Shown here: positions 1-5,729 of the stretch, piece by piece
How the letters are laid out: each line of letters begins with the position of its first letter
Numbering within the stretch: position 1 is the first letter of the stretch
Source of the DNA: CBFDCQ01 sp965603355
Lineage (GTDB): Bacteria; Hydrogenedentota; CAZGCA01; CBFDCQ01
Assembly (NCBI GenBank): GCA_965603355.1
Contig: CBFDCQ010000050.1
Coordinates: 1 to 23,889, forward strand
DNA length: 23,889 bases
Reading direction: 5' to 3'
Made by a program: the position numbers and the translations under genes
Notes under the pieces: model-generated
The model's input: the letters and a program-made list of their open reading frames with translations, nothing else
Database searches by the model: none
What the model was told of the DNA's origin: nothing

Positions 1-28
1 GAGTTATGACAACAACGCAACGCTCCCG

Positions 29-58
29 TTGACAAGCAGAGCGTGCTTCGCATAGAAT
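29..58 (+). promoter_or_regulatory. sigma70-type promoter of cysS
   Basis: TTGACA at 29-34 and TAGAAT at 53-58 are separated by 18 bp. They match the sigma70 consensus at 6/6 and 5/6 positions. Transcription would begin near 65, giving a leader of about 45 nt before the cysS start codon. Assigned by motif only. Confidence 0.7.
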
Positions 59-110
59 ATGGCGAATCTCGCGCGGACGATCGCGTCACCTTTTATCCGA
101 GAGGACTGGC

Positions 111-1517
111 ATGGGGCTACGATTCTACAACACCCTCACACGTCAGGTGGAGGAATTCAAGCCTATTGAGGCTGGTACCGCAAGAATGTACACGTGCGGG
201 CCCACCGTATACGATTATCCGCATATTGGGAACTTCCGCGCCTACATTTTCGAGGATATACTCAGGAGGTACCTCAAGTTCAAGGGATTCAGCGTCGTTC
301 AGGTGATGAACCTCACGGATGTCGATGACAAGACCATCCGAGGCGCGCGAGAGGCCGGTGTTCCGCTGCAGGAGTTCACCGAGGGTTACGTCCGCGCGTT
401 CTTCGAGGATATGGACACGTTGCGTGTTGAACGGGCTGAACACTACCCCGCCGCGACGGAGCACATCGACGATATGGTTGCGCTGGTACAGAGGCTCGGC
501 GAGAAGGGGTACACGTACGAGGCGGACGGTTCCACCTATTTCAGGATCGCCGCCTTTGAGGGTTACGGCAAGCTGTCGCATTTTCGACTCGACGAGTTGG
601 AGCGCGGTGCCGGCGGCAGAACCGCGCTCGACGAGTATACGAAGGAGGATGCACGGGATTTCGCGCTGTGGAAGGCGTGGACCGAGGACGATGGCGACGT
701 CTCCTGGGATACGCCGCTGGGTCGCGGCCGACCCGGATGGCATATAGAGTGTTCCGCGATGGCCATGAAATACCTCGGCGAGCATTTCGACATCCATACC
801 GGCGGCGTGGACAACATCTTCCCGCACCACGAGAACGAGATCGCCCAGTCGGAAGGCGCCACCGGCGTCACCTTCGCGGACTACTGGCTGCACTGCGAGC
901 ACCTGCTCGTGGACAACCGGAAAATGTCGAAATCGCTCGGCAATTTCTACACCCTGCGCGACCTCCTGCAGAAAGGGTACAGACCGGAGGCTATCCGGTA
1001 CGCACTTCTGTCAACGCACTACAGGCAGAAGTACAATTTCACGCTGGCGGGCCTCGAGGCTGCCGCGGGAGCTATTAACAGGCTACGCGATTTCAAGCGG
1101 AGGTTGGCGGACGTAAAGCGCCGCTCACGTGACGACAAGATCCGGCACGTCCGCGATCTGGTGACCGCTGCGGACCGCAGGTTCGTCGAATCCATGGACG
1201 ACGATCTCGGCATATCCGGCGCGCTGGCAGCGGTGTTCGAGCTCGTGCGCGACGTGAACGCTCTCATAGACGAGAGGGGAATTGGCAAGGACGGCGCCGC
1301 CCTCGTCACCGAATTCCTCGATCGGGTCGACACGGTTATCGACGTGATGCGTGGCGAGGAAAGCGTCCCGCAGGAGGTGTTGCAGCTTGCCGAGGAGCGC
1401 CGTATCGCCCGCCGGAAGAAGGATTACGCACGAGGCGACGAGATACGCGACAAGATCGCCGCGTTGGGCTACGCCGTCGAAGATACCCCTTCAGGACCTC
1501 GCGTGAAGAAGCTTTAG
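111..1517 (+). CDS. cysS: Cysteine--tRNA ligase
   Basis: Class I aminoacyl-tRNA synthetase that charges tRNA-Cys with cysteine in the cytoplasm. At 468 residues it is close to the usual bacterial length of about 460. The N-terminus shows MYTCGPTVYDYPHIGN, with the likely zinc ligand Cys29 and the HIGH-type signature HIGN at 38-41. Further zinc-site signatures are ECSAM (Cys214) and PHHENE (238-243). The KMSKS loop is exact at residues 271-275. The C-terminal region (about 330-468) is the helical anticodon-recognition part and contains RRIARRKKDYARGDEIRDKI, typical of CysS. The chosen ATG is preceded by GAGAGGAC at suitable spacing. The gene stands alone and converges on the methyltransferase gene 26 bp downstream. 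No odd features; identification is certain. Confidence 0.98.
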   Translation: MGLRFYNTLTRQVEEFKPIEAGTARMYTCGPTVYDYPHIGNFRAYIFEDILRRYLKFKGFSVVQVMNLTDVDDKTIRGAREAGVPLQEFTEGYVRAFFEDMDTLRVERAEHYPAATEHIDDMVALVQRLGEKGYTYEADGSTYFRIAAFEGYGKLSHFRLDELERGAGGRTALDEYTKEDARDFALWKAWTEDDGDVSWDTPLGRGRPGWHIECSAMAMKYLGEHFDIHTGGVDNIFPHHENEIAQSEGATGVTFADYWLHCEHLLVDNRKMSKSLGNFYTLRDLLQKGYRPEAIRYALLSTHYRQKYNFTLAGLEAAAGAINRLRDFKRRLADVKRRSRDDKIRHVRDLVTAADRRFVESMDDDLGISGALAAVFELVRDVNALIDERGIGKDGAALVTEFLDRVDTVIDVMRGEESVPQEVLQLAEERRIARRKKDYARGDEIRDKIAALGYAVEDTPSGPRVKKL

Positions 1518-1543
1518 TTTGGGGCTGCGTGCAAGGCGCAGGA

Positions 1544-2470
1544 TCAAGCAGGGGGTTCTTCATCCACCCGACGCGCCACGGCGATCAGCGACCCGCAGAA
1601 CGGCATGAGCCACCGCCGACCTGTTAAGTAATAAATCAGTTTCGAGATGGCTTTTACCGCGACCACCCCCGCCACCGCCGACCGGGCCACTCTTTCACGC
1701 GACCCGACGTAAAGGTGCACCACTTCGTACCCGTTGCGTTCGAGGATCAGTCGGAGCGTGCGCGGCGAGAAATCATAGAGGTGGCGCGGTGCCCCGATGC
1801 GTATCGGCAGCTGCGGTACAGCGCTCTTAAGGCTCAGATACCCGCTCATGTATGCCACGCGTACGAGAACTAGCCCGCCCGGTTTGAGCGTCTCACGTAT
1901 TCTCCGGAGCGCCAATGCCGGATCGGTAATATGATCGAGAGTTGCCATCACGGTGACAGCGTCGAACTCGCCGACAGCTGTCGACAACGACTCCGCGTCC
2001 CCTTCCACTATCTCCGCGTGCGGCACAATATGCCGGGCACGCTCGCACGCGTGCGCGTCCGGGTCGACTCCCGCAAGCTCCCACTCGGCGCCCAGCGTCC
2101 TGAGAAAGAGACCGAGTCCGCTGCCCACATCCAGCAGCTTTCCACCCTGCGGACAGTAGCTTCGCAGAATCCGGCGCATCTGCCGGAAACTGACTGCGTG
2201 GTCCCAGGAGACTTCCGCCTCCTCGGAACCGACCGGGTAGAACCGGGCGTAGTACTCCTTGAGCGCCTCTCTGGTAGGCTGAGGCGAAACGTAGACGAGC
2301 CCGCAGGACTTGCACTTGCGCACGCCGTACACATCTTCAGTGAACAACAGCGCTGCTTCCTCCGACCCGCAAAGGTTGCAGGGCACGTCGCGCAACGCGC
2401 CTTCAGGAAAATGTTTCCCGAACTCGGCGGCATCAAATATGTTTCCGCGCAACTCGGACTCGGATTTCAC
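1544..2470 (-). CDS. Zn-finger-tagged class I SAM-dependent methyltransferase
   Basis: Predicted 308-residue methyltransferase. The N-terminus holds a four-Cys zinc ribbon: CNLC at 31-34 and CKSC at 53-56, followed by GLVYVSPQP, the usual lead-in to this family. The Rossmann fold follows, with motif I LLDVGSGLGLF (112-122), the acidic end of strand 2 (GVDPD), motif IV-like FDAVTVMATLDHITDP and the post-IV segment LKPGGLVLVRV. Such proteins often modify sugars or small molecules made near polysaccharide or natural-product pathways, but the substrate cannot be read here. The start is GTG with a GGGGG stretch 7 nt upstream. It lies 42 nt after the YkgJ-type gene on the same strand, so the two are probably co-transcribed. 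Family is clear; specific function is unknown. Confidence 0.88.
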   Translation of the reverse strand: MKSESELRGNIFDAAEFGKHFPEGALRDVPCNLCGSEEAALLFTEDVYGVRKCKSCGLVYVSPQPTREALKEYYARFYPVGSEEAEVSWDHAVSFRQMRRILRSYCPQGGKLLDVGSGLGLFLRTLGAEWELAGVDPDAHACERARHIVPHAEIVEGDAESLSTAVGEFDAVTVMATLDHITDPALALRRIRETLKPGGLVLVRVAYMSGYLSLKSAVPQLPIRIGAPRHLYDFSPRTLRLILERNGYEVVHLYVGSRERVARSAVAGVVAVKAISKLIYYLTGRRWLMPFCGSLIAVARRVDEEPPA

Positions 2471-2512
2471 GGAGCAGCCCCCGTATGAACGAGCGGTTGT
2501 CTTCTCAGAGAA

Positions 2513-2896
2513 TCAGCGTTTCTTCTTCTTTTTCTTTTTCTTCTGCCTGCTCAGATACTCTTCGAATTCCTCCGGCGTGTCGAACATGACATCGTAGTAG
2601 TCCCCGGTCATCTCGCATTCGTCGGAAGGATGGCGCCTGCACCGATCAGGTCGCCGATCGTATATCGTACACATGTCTTTCTTGTCCAGATAAATGCAGT
2701 TGCCCTTCACCAGTATGTACCATCTATGGTTTCTGATGAACACGCTCACCGTGTCGAAATGAAGGTACCACGTGACTTCCTGGATGTCCGTCTTGGTTGT
2801 TGGCTTCAGTATCAGCATCGCCAGGTTCCTGCAACAAATCGCATCGCACTTAATGCACTTGTCCGGTTCCTTGCGCGATTTGGTCTTCCTGCCCAT
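2513..2896 (-). CDS. YkgJ-family Cys-cluster protein with polylysine tail
   Basis: A 127-residue protein of the YkgJ/UPF0153 type, proposed to bind zinc or an Fe-S cluster. Its ligand pattern is CIKCDAICC (Cys14, 17, 21, 22), then Cys67, Cys76 in DMCTIYDRRPDRCR, Cys86 and Cys94. The RP-x2-CR signature is diagnostic of the family. The last residues are eight consecutive lysines and an arginine, encoded by AAA/AAG codons at 2516-2542. This tail is unusual and would make the C-terminus very basic. The ATG at 2896 has a GAGGAG ribosome-binding site 7 nt upstream. It is the first gene of a likely two-gene unit with the methyltransferase. The molecular role of this family is not established. Confidence 0.87.
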   Translation of the reverse strand: MGRKTKSRKEPDKCIKCDAICCRNLAMLILKPTTKTDIQEVTWYLHFDTVSVFIRNHRWYILVKGNCIYLDKKDMCTIYDRRPDRCRRHPSDECEMTGDYYDVMFDTPEEFEEYLSRQKKKKKKKKR

Positions 2897-3008
2897 TATA
2901 CAGCTCCTCTATTTCCGCACTACATTTCCAACATTTCTCCCGGGAAGGGCACACTGCAACGAGGCTTCTTGATTGCAGGAGATGATCCCGGTATGAACCA
3001 GCCCCGAT

Positions 3009-3037
3009 ATTATACCGCAGCGGATACGGTCATGCAA
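3009..3037 (-). promoter_or_regulatory. Promoter of the YkgJ-type gene and methyltransferase
   Basis: Read on the minus strand, TTGCAT (3037-3032) and a perfect TATAAT (3014-3009) are 17 bp apart. Predicted transcription starts near 3002, giving a leader of about 105 nt. Confidence 0.65.
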
Positions 3038-3057
3038 CATCGGGATCGTCATCGCTG

Positions 3058-3112
3058 ACGGGCGAGACGCCCGTCCTACGTTGTGGGCTGCGCTGGCCGG
3101 ACCAAGCAGCGC
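3058..3112. repeat. Palindromic intergenic repeat, copy 1 (left of uvrB)
   Basis: The core is a 17-bp dyad, ACGGGCG-aga-CGCCCGT (3058-3074), followed by CCTAC. After a variable middle comes CAAGCAGCGC (3103-3112). The same core, CCTAC tail and AAGCAGCGC end recur at 5434-5479 in the same orientation. It lies just past the 3' end of uvrB and has no T-run, so it is better read as a dispersed palindromic repeat than as an intrinsic terminator. Confidence 0.6.
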
Positions 3113-3154
3113 CCCTATACGTGCGCACTAACCTGGTTCTTCCGCGCGAGCTGC

Positions 3155-5236
3155 CTACTTTCTCCGTGCACGCGCCCTGTACCGGGTGGCGCCGGTTCGC
3201 TTGCCGGCGCGCTCCTTCTTGCTGCGAGCCCAGGACGTATCCCGGACGCCGAGCACCTCCATCTCCTGAAGTTTGCGTATCCTGTCGCGCAGCTCCGCCG
3301 CACGCTCGAAATCCAGCACTTCCGCAGCGCCTTTCATCTCTTTCCTCAGGCTGGCAACGAGTTGCGGTATCTCGCTCGCCGGTATGTACTCCTCGGCATC
3401 CTCCGAAACCACGGGTACCGTGTAGTAATCCGCCTCGTAGATTGACGAGAGCACGTCGCTTATAGATTTCTTGATTGTCTCCGGAGTGATACTGTTCTTC
3501 TTGTTGAAATCGAGCTGCATATCTCTTCGTCTATCGGTCTCCTTAACCGCCGCGTCCAACGATCTGGTCACAACATCCGCATACATCAGTACGGTACCGT
3601 TGACGTTTCTGGCGGCCCGACCGCAGGTCTGGATAAGGGAAGTCTGGGACCGCAAGAAACCCTCCTTATCAGCGTCCAGTATCGCCACCAGCGACACCTC
3701 CGGCAGGTCAAGACCCTCCCTGAGCAGATTGATCCCAACAAGCACGTCGAAATCGCCTTTGCGCAGGTCGCGGATTATCTCCACGCGCTCCAACGTCTGT
3801 ATGTCGGAGTGGAGGTACCGGACGCGTACGCCGAGGTCACGATAGTACTCCGTCAGATCTTCCGCCATGCGTTTTGTCAGGGTCGTCACGAGCACACGCT
3901 CGCCTGCCTCGACGCGTTTGCGAATCTCGCCGAGCAGATCGTCCACCTGGTTTTTGGCAGGACGAACCTCGATAACCGGATCGACCAGGCCCGTGGGACG
4001 AATCACCTGCTCCGCGACCAGCCCGCCGCTCTTCTCCAGCTCGTACGGCCCGGGCGTAGCCGAGACGTATATTGCCTGATTCACGCGCGTCTCAAACTCC
4101 TCGAACCGCAGCGGGCGGTTATCCAGCGCGGACGGCAGCCGGAACCCGTATCGCATGAGATTCTCCTTGCGCGACCTGTCGCCTCGGTACATCCCGTTAA
4201 GCTGCGGCACGGTCTGGTGACCCTCGTCAACGAACAGCAGGAAATCGTCCGGGAAATAGTCCAGCAGCGTATAAGGAGGCTCGCCCGGTTTGCGTCCGTC
4301 CAGATGCCTCGAATAGTTCTCTATGCCCGAACAGAACCCCATCTCGCGCATCATCTCCATGTCATATCGCGTGCGCGTTTCGAGCCGTTCCGCCTCGAGA
4401 AGCTTCTCCTCCGCCTTGAGCACCGCAAGTCTCTCAACGAGTTCCTGCTCGATGCTTTGAAGCGCAGTTCTCATAATGTCGCCTGGAGTCACGTAGTGGC
4501 TGCTCGGGTATATGACAACCTGACGCATCTTCCTCACAGACTTGCCCGTCAGCGGGTCGACCTCCGAGATCGTCTCTATGACATCGCCGAAAAACTCGAT
4601 GCGTATCGCCGACTTCGCCTCGTACGCCGGGAACACCTCGACCACATCGCCACGCACCCGGAACGTTCCTCGGTGAAAATCGTAGTCGTTGCGCTCGTAC
4701 TGAATCGCGACTAGGGTGGCTAACAGCTCGTCCCGGTCCACCTCCATGCCGTGGTTCACATTCACCACCATGCCCGAGTAGCTCTCCGGCGAACCTATCC
4801 CGTATATGCACGATACGCTCGCGACAACTATCACGTCGCGCCGCGACAGTACCGACCGCGTCGCCGAATGGCGCATCTTATCTATGTCGTCGTTTATGGA
4901 AGCGTCCTTCTCGATGTAAGTGTCTGTATGAGGCAAGTACGCCTCCGGCTGGTAGTAGTCGTAGTAGCTGACGAAATACTCCACCGCATTGCTCGGGAAC
5001 AGCTCCTTGAACTCGCTGAAAAGCTGCGCGGCGAGCGTCTTGTTGTGCGCGATCACCAGGCTCGGCCTGTTGACCTTGGCGATAACGTTCGCCATCGTGA
5101 AGGTCTTGCCCGAACCCGTAACTCCAAGCAGAACCTGGTGTTGGAGGTTCTCCTTCAGCCCGCGCACCAGTTCCTTGATCGCCTGGGGCTGGTCCCCCCT
5201 CGGTTTGAATTCGGAAATAAGCTCGAACTTGTCCAT
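3155..5236 (-). CDS. uvrB: UvrABC system protein B (excinuclease subunit)
   Basis: Damage-verification helicase of nucleotide excision repair. It is loaded by UvrA, opens the damaged duplex, and recruits UvrC. At 693 residues it is near the usual length of about 670. Walker A is GVTGSGKT (38-45). The damage-binding beta-hairpin region follows (YYDYYQPEAYLPHTDTYIEK). The Walker B motif is DEGH (337-340), where DESH is usual. Motifs V/VI are present (GINLLREGLDLPEVSLV and QTCGRAARN). The C-terminal UVR coiled coil, which contacts UvrC, lies at about 625-660, followed by a basic tail of about 30 residues. The ATG at 5236 is supported by homology to the standard N-terminus. The predicted promoter would start RNA almost at this ATG. 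It is divergent from the helicase gene and flanked on both sides by the same palindromic repeat. Confidence 0.98.
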   Translation of the reverse strand: MDKFELISEFKPRGDQPQAIKELVRGLKENLQHQVLLGVTGSGKTFTMANVIAKVNRPSLVIAHNKTLAAQLFSEFKELFPSNAVEYFVSYYDYYQPEAYLPHTDTYIEKDASINDDIDKMRHSATRSVLSRRDVIVVASVSCIYGIGSPESYSGMVVNVNHGMEVDRDELLATLVAIQYERNDYDFHRGTFRVRGDVVEVFPAYEAKSAIRIEFFGDVIETISEVDPLTGKSVRKMRQVVIYPSSHYVTPGDIMRTALQSIEQELVERLAVLKAEEKLLEAERLETRTRYDMEMMREMGFCSGIENYSRHLDGRKPGEPPYTLLDYFPDDFLLFVDEGHQTVPQLNGMYRGDRSRKENLMRYGFRLPSALDNRPLRFEEFETRVNQAIYVSATPGPYELEKSGGLVAEQVIRPTGLVDPVIEVRPAKNQVDDLLGEIRKRVEAGERVLVTTLTKRMAEDLTEYYRDLGVRVRYLHSDIQTLERVEIIRDLRKGDFDVLVGINLLREGLDLPEVSLVAILDADKEGFLRSQTSLIQTCGRAARNVNGTVLMYADVVTRSLDAAVKETDRRRDMQLDFNKKNSITPETIKKSISDVLSSIYEADYYTVPVVSEDAEEYIPASEIPQLVASLRKEMKGAAEVLDFERAAELRDRIRKLQEMEVLGVRDTSWARSKKERAGKRTGATRYRARARRK

Positions 5237-5242
5237 GCCCTG

Positions 5243-5271
5243 ATGCTAGCAGAGCGATCCGGCCAAGTCAA
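5243..5271 (-). promoter_or_regulatory. uvrB promoter, near-leaderless
   Basis: On the minus strand TTGACT (5271-5266) and TAGCAT (5248-5243) are 17 bp apart. Only 6 nt separate the -10 element from the ATG, so the predicted start of transcription coincides with the A of the start codon. No good Shine-Dalgarno sequence lies between them. Motif match is 5/6 and 4/6. Confidence 0.5.
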
Positions 5272-5322
5272 CGGAGCCAAGCAGAATGGCACGCCCACCA
5301 AGCGATCCACAACGGTTTGCCC

Positions 5323-5395
5323 GTAGGGGCAGGTCTCAGACCTGCCCGGTTTTTACCGAAACCTCTCTGCGGGCGGGTCTCAGACCCGCCCCTAC
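5323..5395. repeat. Inverted doublet of REP-like palindromes
   Basis: Unit 1 (5323-5347) reads GTAGG followed by a dyad whose arms are GGGCAGGTCT and AGACCTGCCC (5327-5347). Unit 2 (5371-5395) is the same element in the opposite orientation, with arms GGGCGGGTCT and AGACCCGCCC and a trailing CCTAC. The units differ by an A/G and T/C pair that keeps the stem paired. A 23-bp spacer separates them. This arrangement, two inverted REPs, is like a REPIN. Confidence 0.75.
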
Positions 5396-5433
5396 ATCGA
5401 CATTCGGCGTTGCACTCAGAATCACAGTTAGGC

Positions 5434-5479
5434 CGGGCGAGACGCCCGCCCTACCTGATCTTGGCGGAGCAAGCAGCGC
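5434..5479. repeat. Palindromic intergenic repeat, copy 2 (right of uvrB)
   Basis: The core CGGGCG-aga-CGCCCG (5434-5448) is followed by CCTAC, and GCAAGCAGCGC ends the unit at 5469-5479. It is in direct orientation with copy 1 at 3058-3112, so the two copies bracket uvrB. Confidence 0.6.
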
Positions 5480-5508
5480 AGCCACATTTGGCCCCTGCAT
5501 GATTGTTT

Positions 5509-5528
5509 GGCAGACAGGAATGTCTGCC
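5509..5528. repeat. Perfect 8-bp-arm palindrome
   Basis: GGCAGACA and TGTCTGCC flank a GGAA loop. It contains the AGAC/GTCT core also seen in the neighbouring palindromes and has no following T-run. Probably another short dispersed repeat. Confidence 0.55.
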
Positions 5529-5559
5529 CCACCAGTCAACTCTGAAACCCTCACCCTAA

Positions 5560-5580
5560 CCCTCTCCCGTCGGGAGAGGG
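5560..5580. repeat. Perfect 10-bp-arm palindrome
   Basis: CCCTCTCCCG and CGGGAGAGGG surround a single central T. It is preceded by CCCTCACCCTAA. Similar elements are common as intergenic repeats in many environmental bacteria (general knowledge, not searched). Confidence 0.6.
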
Positions 5581-5632
5581 AACCGTTGCCGAGCTGGTGC
5601 TCGGCCGCCGATGTCGCAGGCGAAAAAACCTC

Positions 5633-5661
5633 TTGACAACTGAACATCTTTTCAGTATAAT
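5633..5661 (+). promoter_or_regulatory. Perfect consensus promoter of the helicase gene
   Basis: TTGACA at 5633-5638 and TATAAT at 5656-5661 are separated by exactly 17 bp, a full match to the sigma70 consensus. Transcription would start near 5668, about 60 nt before the chosen ATG. So strong a promoter for a helicase gene suggests that it is normally repressed. Confidence 0.85.
5638..5657. promoter_or_regulatory. SOS-box-like dyad inside the helicase promoter
   Basis: ACTGAA-N6-TTCAGT (5639-5656) is a perfect dyad that fills the spacer between the -35 and -10 elements. It also fits CTG-N10-CAG with an AT-rich centre and flanking A bases, the format of LexA boxes in gammaproteobacteria. A repressor bound here would block RNA polymerase directly. 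LexA as the binder is inference; the dyad itself is seen directly. Confidence 0.5.
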
Positions 5662-5729
5662 ATAGGGAACCTGTAGCACCCTGACATTTGATCCTGCTTG
5701 CAGCGGGAATAGTCCTGGAGGACGAGAAA

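Larger units (their letters stand above)
5237..5729. other. Gene-free spacer between uvrB and the helicase gene
   Basis: About 490 bp without a convincing gene. From left to right it holds the uvrB promoter, a doublet of inverted palindromes (5323-5395), the second copy of the uvrB-flanking palindrome (5434-5479), two further unrelated perfect palindromes (5509-5528 and 5560-5580), and the helicase promoter with its internal dyad. Short ORFs here have no recognisable product and run through the palindromes. Confidence 0.75.

Noticed and set aside
117..902. Long ORF opposite cysS
   Set aside because: It is a shadow of a certain gene; its translation shows no family motif. The same holds for long antisense ORFs over uvrB, the helicase and the C25 gene.
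1525..1541. Terminator between cysS and the methyltransferase gene
   Set aside because: CTGCG-N7-CGCAG is a short stem with no T-run on either side.
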